A DNA stretch of 64,000 bases, taken from contig JAJDZE010000165.1 of NCBI GenBank assembly GCA_022824805.1, forward strand, positions 1 through 64,000. The letters run 5' to 3'. Origin of the DNA: Acidimicrobiia bacterium (lineage in GTDB: Bacteria; Actinomycetota; Acidimicrobiia; Acidimicrobiales; Poriferisodalaceae). Position numbers and translations under genes: made by a program. The notes beneath the pieces are model-generated. The model was not told the DNA's origin and searched no databases. It saw nothing but the letters and a program-made list of their open reading frames with translations. Each line of letters begins with the position of its first letter. The stretch's first letter is position 1. Shown in pieces: positions 18,129 to 26,994 of the stretch.

Positions 18129-18820
18129 TGACCGGTGCTGCAGTTCGGGTCGCTCGCATCGACCCAGCGGCCCACCGGCCTGCCGGCCATCGCCAGCAGC
18201 CGTTGCAGGGGCGGGGTGGACAGGTCGACCCCGAGCACCCCCAGGCCCGGCCAGACCACCACGGCGGGGGCCGCGGCGAGTATGCGATCCACGAGGAGCT
18301 CGTCGAGGCCCGCGCCGGCACTGATGGCCTGCTGCAAGTCATATCCCAGGACTGTCAGTTCGGTGACGCGCGTCCACAAGAGGTCGCGCAGCCTGGGGCT
18401 GAATCCGGCGCCTGCATCCAGACTGGCTGCCATCGACAGCACCGTGCGGACGCTCTCGACGACGGGCTGGGTGGGATCGGGGCGATTCTGCGCACCGGTG
18501 CCGAAGCCCAGGCCGATGCCGCCTGCGGGCGTCGGGATCCGGACCGGCGGGGGCGCCGGCTGTCCGCCCATCTCGGCCGCAGCCGCGAGATTGCCGTTGA
18601 CTGCTCGCTCCAGCAGGTCGACCACGGTGTAGTCGCCGAGCGGCGGGGCCAGCCCCATGCCCATGTGCTCCCAGGCAGGCAGCCGCATCCGGGCGGCGAA
18701 ATCGGTGCACGCTCGGCGATGCAGCCGCAACAGCTCGCGGTCGGGCTGCATCGCGGCGGTCGCAGCGGGCGACGACGCGATCTCCTGGGCGGCCGTCGGG
18801 ACGTTGGTCATCTGGGCCAT
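18122..18820 (-). CDS. DinB/MDMPI (TIGR03086-like) metal-binding family protein, tentative
   Basis: Order of motifs RRACTDFAARM...GDYTVVDLLERAVNGN...LLWTRVTELTVLGYDLQQAISAG...LDELLVDRIL resembles mycothiol-dependent maleylpyruvate isomerase-like N-terminal proteins. Confidence 0.45.
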   Translation of the reverse strand: MAQMTNVPTAAQEIASSPAATAAMQPDRELLRLHRRACTDFAARMRLPAWEHMGMGLAPPLGDYTVVDLLERAVNGNLAAAAEMGGQPAPPPVRIPTPAGGIGLGFGTGAQNRPDPTQPVVESVRTVLSMAASLDAGAGFSPRLRDLLWTRVTELTVLGYDLQQAISAGAGLDELLVDRILAAAPAVVVWPGLGVLGVDLSTPPLQRLLAMAGRPVGRWVDASDPNCSTGQC

Positions 18821-18827
18821 GGGTTTC

Positions 18828-19349
18828 TCAGTCTCGCGTCAGCGACAGGGGATCTGCTTCGTACCGACGCCTGATCGCCGACGGGGCAAGGGAGAGCACT
18901 TCGGTCGGGACGCGGGCGACCAGCTCGCGCACATGCTTGTAATGGTGTGCCTCCGCAGCGCCCTCGAACAGCGGCATGCGGCGCGCCACCAGCTCCGAAG
19001 GCGGCTGCTGGTCGAGGAAGCCGAACGCCAGGTACCCCGCTTCGAGGTCCCACACCACCGGCGCACGTCCGAAGATCGACGCCCGCTTGAGCGCTACGGC
19101 CACGCAGCCCGCGTCGACGTCGTCACGATCCTCGTTCTCGGTGAGGTACACCCGGTCGTCGAAGAGATGGACCAGTCCGTAGGCGTAGCCCTGGTCGGGT
19201 CCCTGGTGTCCCCTCAGCGCACCTGTGGGCTGACCCCCGGCCAGATCGCCTGGACGTGCGGCCTTCCAGCGGCGAGGGGTGACCTCGGGCGAGGAGTATG
19301 AACGCACCACCGAGAGCGGTTCGACCCGGACGTGTCGTGGCGCAGCCAT
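18828..19349 (-). CDS. hypothetical protein
   Basis: Open reading frame compatible with neighbouring genes (MAAPRHVRVEPLSVVRSYSSPEVTPRRWKAARPGDL...). No recognised domain. Confidence 0.55.
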   Translation of the reverse strand: MAAPRHVRVEPLSVVRSYSSPEVTPRRWKAARPGDLAGGQPTGALRGHQGPDQGYAYGLVHLFDDRVYLTENEDRDDVDAGCVAVALKRASIFGRAPVVWDLEAGYLAFGFLDQQPPSELVARRMPLFEGAAEAHHYKHVRELVARVPTEVLSLAPSAIRRRYEADPLSLTRD

Positions 19350-19361
19350 TGCCGCGCAGCC

Positions 19362-19450
19362 TAGAGCCTGAGCCCCGGGCCAGAGCGGCCCGTGAGCGCA
19401 GCGAACAAGAGCGGGAAGCGCCGGGCCAGAACGGCCCGTGAGCGCAGGCG
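19362..19450 (+). repeat. dispersed structured repeat, copy 2 (subtype A, with duplicated half-unit)
   Basis: CCGGGCCAGAGCGGCCCGTGAGCGCAGCGAACAAGAGCGGGAAGCGCCGGGCCAGAACGGCCCGTGAGCGCAGG; two CGGGCC-N5-GGCCCG hairpins flanking the shared core. Confidence 0.8.
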
Positions 19451-19451
19451 G

Positions 19452-21137
19452 TTACTGGCTCTGGCTGTCGCTGAGGCGATGACGCATGAGCGCGTAGATG
19501 ACCGAATCGCGCAGTGCGAGCCACGACGACTCGATGATGTTCTCCGAGACGCCGATGGTGGTCCAGGTGGTCTCGCCGTCGGTGGAGTCGATGAGCACCC
19601 TGGTGACCGCCTCGGTGCCCCGGTCGGCATCGAGCACCCGGACCTTGTAGTCGGTCAGGCGAACTGCATCGAGCTCGGGGTAATCGTCGCGCACGGCTTG
19701 GCGGAACGCGTTGTCGAGCGCGTTCACCGGACCGTCGCCCTCGCCCACCGTCACCCGCCGGTCACCGTCGACGACGATGCGCAGCGTCGCCTCGGTGTCG
19801 AATTCGGCCTCCCGGCCGCGCTCCACCAGCACCTTGAACGATTCGACCTTGAAGAAGTCGAAGACCTGGCCGGCGGCACGGCGCAGCAGCATCTCCAGCG
19901 AGGCGTCGGCTACCTCGAAGTGATATCCGGCGTGCTCGAGCCGCTTCAGCTCATCGACCACGTCGGCCATGGCGGCCTTGTCGATCTCGATGCCGAGCTC
20001 GGCCGCCTTCAGCTCCACTGACGCACGTCCCGACAGGTCGCCGAGCAGGAAGCGCGTGCTGTTGCCGACTGCCGCCGGATCGACATGCTCGTAGCTGTCT
20101 GGACGGCGCGCGATGGCGCTGGTGTGCAGGCCCGCCTTGTGGGCAAACGCCGAGGCGCCCACATACGGCTGCTGGTTCTGAGGCGGCATATTCACCAACT
20201 CAGCCACGTGATGGGCCACCGAGGTGAACCGAGACAGGCACTCGCGCGGCACCGTCTCGATGCCCATCTTGAGCGTCAGGTTCGGCACCAGCACGGTGTT
20301 GTCGCAGTTGCCCGTGCGCTCCCCGTAGCCGTTGACGGTTCCCTGCACGTGCGTCGCGCCGGCGATGACACCCGCAACGGCATTCGCGACGGCGCAGCCA
20401 GTGTCGTTCTGAGTGTGCATACCGATCTGGACGCCTTCGAAGTGCGCGACCACGTCGCGCACGATCGTCTCCACCTCATGGGGCAGCGAGCCGCCGTTGG
20501 TGTCGCACAGCACCAGGCAGTCGGCGCCGTTGACCGCGGCTGCTTCGAGCACCGACAGCGCGAACTCCGGATTGCGCTTGTAGCCGTCGAAGAAATGCTC
20601 CGCGTCGAAGAAGACGCGCAGCCCTTCGCCCTTGAGGAACTCGACCGAGTCGCCGACCATCGCAACGCCTTCGCTGAGCGGCTGCCGGAGCGCCTCGGTG
20701 ACGTGGTAGTCCCACGACTTGCCCACGATGCACACGGTGGAGGTGCCGGCCGCAACGAGTGCCGCGAGGGTCTGGTCGTCGTCGACGCGGCCACGGGGCC
20801 GGCGTGTGGAGCCGAAGGCCACCAGCGTGGCGTGCTGGAACTGCAGTTCGGTAGCCGCCCGGGCGAAGAACGCTTCGTCCTTGGGGTTCGAACCGGGCCA
20901 GCCGCCTTCGATCCAACCGATGCCGAGCGCATCGAGCTGGCGGGCCACTTTGAGCTTGTCGTCGGGCGACACCGAGATGCCCTCGAACTGGACGCCGTCG
21001 CGCAGCGTCGTGTCGAAAATCTCGACTCGCTCGGGCCACGCGGGGTCACGCACCCCTTCGCGGATGAGCGGCGCCGATGACCCGGGTTCAGTGCCTGCGC
21101 CCGCTGGGTCGGAGGTGCTCATGCCTGTATTGCCCAT
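19452..21137 (-). CDS. cimA: (R)-citramalate synthase
   Basis: VEIFDTTLRDGVQFEGISVSPDDKLKVARQLDALGIGWIEGGWPGSNPKDEAFFARA, GYGERTGNCD, HKAGLHTSAI; C-terminal LeuA-dimer-like domain. Confidence 0.9.
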   Translation of the reverse strand: MGNTGMSTSDPAGAGTEPGSSAPLIREGVRDPAWPERVEIFDTTLRDGVQFEGISVSPDDKLKVARQLDALGIGWIEGGWPGSNPKDEAFFARAATELQFQHATLVAFGSTRRPRGRVDDDQTLAALVAAGTSTVCIVGKSWDYHVTEALRQPLSEGVAMVGDSVEFLKGEGLRVFFDAEHFFDGYKRNPEFALSVLEAAAVNGADCLVLCDTNGGSLPHEVETIVRDVVAHFEGVQIGMHTQNDTGCAVANAVAGVIAGATHVQGTVNGYGERTGNCDNTVLVPNLTLKMGIETVPRECLSRFTSVAHHVAELVNMPPQNQQPYVGASAFAHKAGLHTSAIARRPDSYEHVDPAAVGNSTRFLLGDLSGRASVELKAAELGIEIDKAAMADVVDELKRLEHAGYHFEVADASLEMLLRRAAGQVFDFFKVESFKVLVERGREAEFDTEATLRIVVDGDRRVTVGEGDGPVNALDNAFRQAVRDDYPELDAVRLTDYKVRVLDADRGTEAVTRVLIDSTDGETTWTTIGVSENIIESSWLALRDSVIYALMRHRLSDSQSQ

Positions 21138-21144
21138 GCTCGGA

Positions 21145-22143
21145 TCACCTCTGCTCGACGCCGGACAGGATCGCCTTGGCGATCTCGTCGGTGCCCACAT
21201 CGGGCACGGCGTCGTCGGCAATGACGGCTTCGCACGCTGCTCGCACGCGCTCAGCGCACTCGGCTTCCCCCAGGAACTCCAGCATGAGCACCGCCGACAG
21301 CACCGCAGCGGTGGGGTTGGCGAGGCCCTTGCCGGCGATGTCGGGTGCCGACCCGTGCACCGGCTCGAACAGGGACGGCCCCGTGCGGTCGGGGTTGAGG
21401 TTGGCTGAAGCGGCGAGCCCGATGCCGCCCGCCACGGCGCCGCCGAGGTCGGTGAGGATGTCGCCGAAGAGATTGTCGGTGACGATCACCTCGTAGCGAT
21501 GCGGATCGGTGACGAAGTGGATGCAGGCCGCGTCGACGTGGTTGTAGGCAGTCTCGACGTCGGGGTACTCCCCAGCCACCTCGTTGAACGTGCGCTCCCA
21601 CAAGTCGCCCGAGAACGTCAGCACGTTGGTCTTGTGGACCAGCGTCAGGTGACGGCGCTCGCGTGTGCGGGCCAGCTCGAAGCCGTACCGGATGGCGCGC
21701 TCGGCGCCCATGCGGGTATTGACCGAGCCTTGGGTGGCGATCTCGTGCGGCGTGCCCTTGCGCAGAAACCCGCCCTCGCCCGCATAGGTGCCTTCGGTGT
21801 TCTCGCGTATCACCGTGAAGCTGTGGCCGTCGGGCAGGGTGAACGGGCGCAGGTTCACGTACAGGTCCAGCTCGAAGCGGGCCTTCAGCAGCAGGCCGCG
21901 CTCGATGACGCCCGGGGGCACCTCGGGCGTGCCCACGGCGCCGAGCAGGATGGCGTCGAACGTGCGCAGCTCTTCGAGCGTCTCGTCGTCGAGCACGGTG
22001 CCGTCGCGCAGGTAGCGATGCCCGCCCAGTTCGAATTCGGTTGTCGAGATGCCGGCGCCGGCGGCTGCAATCACATCGAGTGCGACCGAGATCACCTCTG
22101 GTCCGATTCCGTCTCCGCCGACGACGGCGATGCGATGCGTCAC
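21145..22143 (-). CDS. leuB: 3-isopropylmalate dehydrogenase
   Basis: IAVVGGDGIGPEV, REN TEG-type motif (VIRENTEGTYAGEGGF), VTDNLFGDILTDLGGAVAGGIGLAASANLNP, FEPVHGSAPDIAGKGLANP. Confidence 0.93.
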   Translation of the reverse strand: MTHRIAVVGGDGIGPEVISVALDVIAAAGAGISTTEFELGGHRYLRDGTVLDDETLEELRTFDAILLGAVGTPEVPPGVIERGLLLKARFELDLYVNLRPFTLPDGHSFTVIRENTEGTYAGEGGFLRKGTPHEIATQGSVNTRMGAERAIRYGFELARTRERRHLTLVHKTNVLTFSGDLWERTFNEVAGEYPDVETAYNHVDAACIHFVTDPHRYEVIVTDNLFGDILTDLGGAVAGGIGLAASANLNPDRTGPSLFEPVHGSAPDIAGKGLANPTAAVLSAVLMLEFLGEAECAERVRAACEAVIADDAVPDVGTDEIAKAILSGVEQR

Positions 22144-22149
22144 TGTGAT

Positions 22150-22302
22150 ATCCCCTCGCTCGAGGCTGCGCCGATAGGTGATCCGTCTCGCTGTCGCACC
22201 TGTCGTTTCCCGCTCTTGTTCCTGATTCTCATGTGATTGGGCTCACGGGCCGCTCGGGCCACGGCTTCGCCTATCGGCTCAGCCTCTTGCAGCACAGAGA
22301 GT
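22150..22302 (-). repeat. dispersed structured repeat, copy 3 (subtype B, with ~20-nt replacement in the core)
   Basis: Reverse complement AGGCTGAGCCGATAGGCGAAGCCGTGGCCCGAGCGGCCCGTGAGCCCAATCACATGAGAATCAGGAACAAGAGCGGGAAACGACAGGTGCGACA...GGATCACC; ends immediately upstream of the leuB GTG start. Confidence 0.8.
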
Positions 22303-22334
22303 GTGCCAACAGAAGCCCTCGGTAACCTCGCGGG

Positions 22335-22814
22335 GTGCCCGAGATCCACCACATCTCAGCGGAGACCCGCGATCGGCTCCAGGCCGAGCTCACCGATCTG
22401 ACCGGGCGGGGCCGCATCGATATCGCAGCACAGATAGAGGCTGCGCGGCTGCTGGGAGACCTCTCGGAGAACGGCGACTACCACGCCGCCAAGGAAGAGC
22501 AGGGAAAGATGGAAGGCCGCATCATGCGGCTGAAGTCGATCCTGGAGAACTGCGCGATCGTTGCCGATGCGGAAGACAGATCGGGCGACAGCGCGGTGGC
22601 GCCGGGTCTCGTGGTGTCGATCCGCTTCCAGGGCGACGACGAGGTCGAGCAGTACCTGTTCGGCTCGATCGAGGAACGCCGGAGCGGCATCGAAGTGGTG
22701 TCGCCGGGCTCGCCGATGGGCCGGGCGCTCGAGGGCGCGCGGGCGGGCGAGACGGTCTCCTACGAGGCGAACGGCAACCAGCTCAGCATCGAAGTCGTCG
22801 CCGTCGAAGCCTGA
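22335..22814 (+). CDS. greA: transcription elongation factor GreA family
   Basis: RLQAELTDLTGRGRIDIAAQIEAARLLGDLSENGDYHAAKEEQGKMEGRIMRLKSILENC and C-terminal SPMGRALEGARAGETVSYEA. Confidence 0.9.
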   Translation: MPEIHHISAETRDRLQAELTDLTGRGRIDIAAQIEAARLLGDLSENGDYHAAKEEQGKMEGRIMRLKSILENCAIVADAEDRSGDSAVAPGLVVSIRFQGDDEVEQYLFGSIEERRSGIEVVSPGSPMGRALEGARAGETVSYEANGNQLSIEVVAVEA

Positions 22815-22876
22815 GCGCCGGGGCCCTGCTCACCGTTGCGTTGGAATGACGGGCCTGCAGGGTCCATAGTGAGGAT

Positions 22877-24298
22877 GTGACAAGTTCCGCCGCGACGGGT
22901 GCGCGCACCCTCAGCGAGAAGGTCTGGGACCGCCATGTCGTCCGCACCGGCGGCGGGCAGCCCGATCTGCTCTATATCGACCTGCACCTCATCCACGAGG
23001 TGACTTCCCCGCAGGCCTTCGACGGCCTGCGCCTGTCGGGGCGCACCGTGCGCCGCCCCGACCTGACCGTGGCCACCGAGGACCACAACGTCCCCACCGC
23101 CGATCTGCACCTGCCCATCGCCGACCCGATCTCGGCCAAGCAGGTGGAGGTGCTGCGGGCGAACTGCGACGAGTTCGACATCACGCTGTACCCGATGGGC
23201 GATCCGGGCCAGGGCATCGTGCACGTCATCGGCCCCGAGCAGGGCCTCACGCTGCCCGGCATGACCGTGGTCTGCGGAGACAGCCACACCTCGACGCACG
23301 GCGCATTCGGCGCGCTGGCCTTCGGCATCGGCACCTCGGAGGTGGAGCACGTGCTGGCGAGCCAGACGCTTCCGCAGGCACGGCCCTCCACCATGGAAGT
23401 CCGCGTCGACGGCGATGCGCCTGCGGGCGTGACCGCCAAGGACATCGTGCTGGCGATCATCGGACGCATCGGCACCGGCGGCGGCATCGGCCACATCATC
23501 GAGTACCGCGGCTCGGCCATCGAGGCGCTGTCGATGGAAGGGCGGATGACCGTCTGCAACATGTCCATCGAGGCGGGCGCCAAGGCGGGCATGGTGGCGC
23601 CCGACGAGACCACCTTCGACTACCTGGCAGGCCGCGCCCACGCCCCGGCCGGCGCCGAGTGGGAGGCCGCAGTAGCCGACTGGCGCTCGCTGGTCACCGA
23701 CGAGGGGGCGGCGTTCGACCGCTCGGTGACCATCGACGGCGCCTCGCTGCGCCCGCACGTCACATGGGGCACCAACCCCGCGCACGTCATTCCCATCGAC
23801 GGCGCCGTGCCGGGCCCGAGCGACTTCGACGACCCGGTCGAGGCGACGACCGCCCAGCGGGCGCTGGACTACATGGGGCTCGCGGCGGGCACCCGGTTGT
23901 CTGACGTGCCGGTCGACACGGTGTTCATCGGCAGCTGCACGAACTCTCGGATCGAGGATCTGCGGGCTGCGGCGGCGGTGGCCCGTGGCCGCACGGTGGC
24001 GGACGGCGTCCGCACGCTGGTGGTGCCCGGCTCGTTCGCCGTCAAAGCACAGGCCGAGGCCGAGGGGCTCGATGCGGTCTTCGTCGAGGCCGGGTTCGAC
24101 TGGCGGGAGCCCGGCTGCTCGATGTGCCTGGCGATGAACCCCGACAAGCTCTCGCCCGGTGAGCGCTCGGCGTCTACGTCGAATCGAAATTTCGAGGGCC
24201 GGCAGGGACGCGGCGGTCGCACGCACTTGTGCTCGCCGGAGGTGGCCGCGGCAACAGCCATCGCGGGTCGCTTCGTCACACCCGACGACCTGGGCTGA
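22877..24298 (+). CDS. leuC: 3-isopropylmalate dehydratase large subunit
   Basis: [72 protein letters not shown]. Confidence 0.95.
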   Translation: MTSSAATGARTLSEKVWDRHVVRTGGGQPDLLYIDLHLIHEVTSPQAFDGLRLSGRTVRRPDLTVATEDHNVPTADLHLPIADPISAKQVEVLRANCDEFDITLYPMGDPGQGIVHVIGPEQGLTLPGMTVVCGDSHTSTHGAFGALAFGIGTSEVEHVLASQTLPQARPSTMEVRVDGDAPAGVTAKDIVLAIIGRIGTGGGIGHIIEYRGSAIEALSMEGRMTVCNMSIEAGAKAGMVAPDETTFDYLAGRAHAPAGAEWEAAVADWRSLVTDEGAAFDRSVTIDGASLRPHVTWGTNPAHVIPIDGAVPGPSDFDDPVEATTAQRALDYMGLAAGTRLSDVPVDTVFIGSCTNSRIEDLRAAAAVARGRTVADGVRTLVVPGSFAVKAQAEAEGLDAVFVEAGFDWREPGCSMCLAMNPDKLSPGERSASTSNRNFEGRQGRGGRTHLCSPEVAAATAIAGRFVTPDDLG

Positions 24299-24317
24299 TC
24301 CAGAGAGGAAGAAGCCG

Positions 24318-24908
24318 ATGGAACCAGTGCGAGTCCATGAGGGGCGGGCAGTGCCCCTCGACCGCTCCGACGTGGACACCGACCAGATCATCCCCAGCGA
24401 CTGGCTGAAGCGCGTCGAGCGCACCGGCTTCGGCAAAGGGCTGTTCAGCGAGTGGCGCGACGAGCGCGACTTCGTGCTGAACGACGAGCGCTTTGCGGGC
24501 GCCACGGTGCTGGTCGCCGGGTCGAACTTCGGCACGGGGTCGTCGCGCGAGCACGCCGTGTGGGCACTGATGGACTACGGCTTCGTGGCGGTGGTGTCGC
24601 CCCGCTTCGGCGACATCTTCCGCAACAACTCCACCAAGAACGGGCTGGTGCCGGTGCAGGTGTCCGAAGAGGCCGCAGCCCGGCTGCGGGCCGCCGTGGC
24701 CGCCGACCCCGACCTGGTGGTGACGGTCGACGTCGAGCGGCGCCTGCTCAGCGCACCCGCTGCGGGCATCGAGGAACCGTTCCCGATGGACGATGCGACA
24801 CAGGAGCGCTTCCTCGAGGGTCTCGACGACATCGGCATAACGCTGCGCAGCGCATCGGAGATCGACAGCTACGAGCAGTCCCGGCCTGGGTGGCTGCCCA
24901 CGGCCTAG
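24318..24908 (+). CDS. leuD: 3-isopropylmalate dehydratase small subunit
   Basis: DVDTDQIIPSDWLKRVERTGFG, LVAGSNFGTGSSREHAVWALMDYGFVAVVSPRFGDIFRNN. ATG at 24318 follows AGAGAGGAAG. Confidence 0.93.
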   Translation: MEPVRVHEGRAVPLDRSDVDTDQIIPSDWLKRVERTGFGKGLFSEWRDERDFVLNDERFAGATVLVAGSNFGTGSSREHAVWALMDYGFVAVVSPRFGDIFRNNSTKNGLVPVQVSEEAAARLRAAVAADPDLVVTVDVERRLLSAPAAGIEEPFPMDDATQERFLEGLDDIGITLRSASEIDSYEQSRPGWLPTA

Positions 24909-24938
24909 CCCGGGTTGCAGTCCGACAAGGATGCAGCC

Positions 24939-25703
24939 TTAGAAATCGGCGAAGAAGCGCAGCATCCAGCCGGCGACGAGTTCCTGGTTGCACGGTGCTG
25001 CCAGGCTGGCCTTGGCTTCGGCGACGGCATCGGCGCCCAGCAGCTCAGTGCGGCTCTCATACAGCGGGCCCACGAACTCGGGCTGGAATTCGGGGTGGCC
25101 CTGCAGCCCGACGAGGTGCTCCCCCACCGCCAGCATCGCGATCGGGCACCGATCGGCGCCCGCCAGCACCACCCCACCCGGGGGCAGCCTCAGCACTTGG
25201 TCCTGGTGGCTGTGAATGAGCCGGAGCTCATCGGCGGGCGGGTCCATCCACGGGCGGCGCTCATGGATCTTCCAGACGTTGGCGCCCACCGTCCAGCCGT
25301 GCGAAGCCCGCTGCACCGTGCCGCCCAGCGCGTGGGCGATCATCTGGTGCCCGAAGCAGACACCGAACATCTTGCGGCCCTCGGCGTGCAGCTGCCGCAC
25401 GAAATCGGCGAACCGGCTGATCCACGGCACATCGTCGTAGACCGAGGCGCGGGTTCCCGTGGTCATCCAGCCGTCGTAGGCGTCGAGGTCGTCAGGCCAT
25501 TCGTCATCGGGGAGGCTGAACGTGTCCATCTGCACGCTGGGATCGACCCGCGCGATCACGTCGGCGAACATGTCCGAATAGGTGCCGCATATCGATCTCA
25601 GCTCGGGGACCGGATCGTCGCAGCGAAGCAGGCCCAAGCGCAGCGGACGGCGCTCGCCTGACGCGCCGGTGTCCCGTCTTTCTCGTGGCGGGCTGTCTGG
25701 CAT
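24939..25703 (-). CDS. type 1 glutamine amidotransferase
   Basis: KMFGVCFGHQMIAHALGG (nucleophile elbow) and LQGHPEFQPEF (catalytic His/Glu). Confidence 0.85.
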   Translation of the reverse strand: MPDSPPRERRDTGASGERRPLRLGLLRCDDPVPELRSICGTYSDMFADVIARVDPSVQMDTFSLPDDEWPDDLDAYDGWMTTGTRASVYDDVPWISRFADFVRQLHAEGRKMFGVCFGHQMIAHALGGTVQRASHGWTVGANVWKIHERRPWMDPPADELRLIHSHQDQVLRLPPGGVVLAGADRCPIAMLAVGEHLVGLQGHPEFQPEFVGPLYESRTELLGADAVAEAKASLAAPCNQELVAGWMLRFFADF

Positions 25704-25710
25704 CTGCAGC

Positions 25711-26823
25711 TCAGCGGAACGACGAGACCAGGGCGCTCTCGGCACCGTGCGCGAGCGGTTCGAGCAGACCGCGTTCACGCAGGATCGGCATGACGCCCTC
25801 GCCGAACCAGTACGCCTCTTCGAGGTGCGGGTAGCCCGACAGGATGAACTCGTCGAAGCCCAGCGCGTGGTACTCGGCAATGCGATCCGCCACCTCGCTG
25901 TAGCTGCCGACCAGCGCAGTCCCGGCGCCGCCGCGGACGAGTCCGATGCCCGACCACACATTGGGGTGGATCTCGAGCCGGCCAGTGCCCTCGGCGTGCA
26001 GCTGGGCCATGCGGCGCTGGCCTTCCGACATCGTCGTGGCGAAGTCGGCCTGGGCAGCGGCGATGGCCTCGGGGCTCATGTGCGCCAGCATGTCGTCGGC
26101 CACGGCCCAGGCGTCGGCCGCGTCGGGCCGGGTGATGACGTGGAAGCGGATGCCGAAGCGCAGCGTGCGATCTTGGTCAGCGGCTCGCGCACGCATGCGG
26201 TCGAGCCGTTCGGTCACCATGTCGGGAGGCTCGCCCCACGCTAGGTAGACGTCGACGTGCTGGGCCGCGATCTGCTCTGCCGCGGGCGATGCCCCGCCGA
26301 AGTAGATCGCCGGGAGCGGATCGGGCGCCTCGCGGGTGGTGGCGGCGGCGACCTTGTAGAAGTCGCCCTCGAAATCGAACGGCTCGCCCGACCACGCCTC
26401 TCGCACGATGCGCAGGAACTCGCCGGTGCGGGCATAGCGGGTGTCTTTGTCGAGCCAGTCGCCGAAGCGGTTCAGCTCGCGGGGCTCGGCCCCGGTGACG
26501 ATGTTGATGAGCAGCCGACCGCCCGACAGCCGCTGGTAGGTCGAGGCCATCTGTGCAGCCAGCGTGGGCGACAGGAAGCCCGGCCGGAATGCGACGAGGA
26601 ACTTGAGGCGCTTGGTCAGCGGGGCCAGCGCAATGGTGGAGAGCCACGCGTCCTCGCACATCGTGCCGCACGGGGTGAGCATTCCCTCGTAGCCGAGCTG
26701 ATCGCACGCAGTCGCAATCTGGGCGAGATAGTCCATCGACGGCGCCCGCCAGTGCGCGCCCGGCTCGTCGGGCAGCACATCGCGAGAGTCGCCGCCCGTT
26801 GGCAGGAACCAGTGGACCTTCAT
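25711..26823 (-). CDS. LLM class flavin-dependent oxidoreductase (alkanesulfonate monooxygenase-like)
   Basis: MKVHWFLPTGGDSRD, STIALAPLTKRLKFLVAFRPGFLSPTLAAQMASTYQRLSGGRLLINIVTGAEPRELNRFGD: SsuD/LLM motifs. Confidence 0.88.
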   Translation of the reverse strand: MKVHWFLPTGGDSRDVLPDEPGAHWRAPSMDYLAQIATACDQLGYEGMLTPCGTMCEDAWLSTIALAPLTKRLKFLVAFRPGFLSPTLAAQMASTYQRLSGGRLLINIVTGAEPRELNRFGDWLDKDTRYARTGEFLRIVREAWSGEPFDFEGDFYKVAAATTREAPDPLPAIYFGGASPAAEQIAAQHVDVYLAWGEPPDMVTERLDRMRARAADQDRTLRFGIRFHVITRPDAADAWAVADDMLAHMSPEAIAAAQADFATTMSEGQRRMAQLHAEGTGRLEIHPNVWSGIGLVRGGAGTALVGSYSEVADRIAEYHALGFDEFILSGYPHLEEAYWFGEGVMPILRERGLLEPLAHGAESALVSSFR

Positions 26824-26994
26824 CGGCCGACCACCTTGCTGAGGTCACAATGCAGCAAACCAAGGACTGCGTCCGCCATTGTCGATGACGACGACATCGT
26901 GGGTTACGGTAGCGCAGGGTCCGATGGGGCCTTGCCAACAATCGCACCCGTCGCCGACTGACAGGTGGGTGCCTCCGGAGAGGGAGATGACCTC

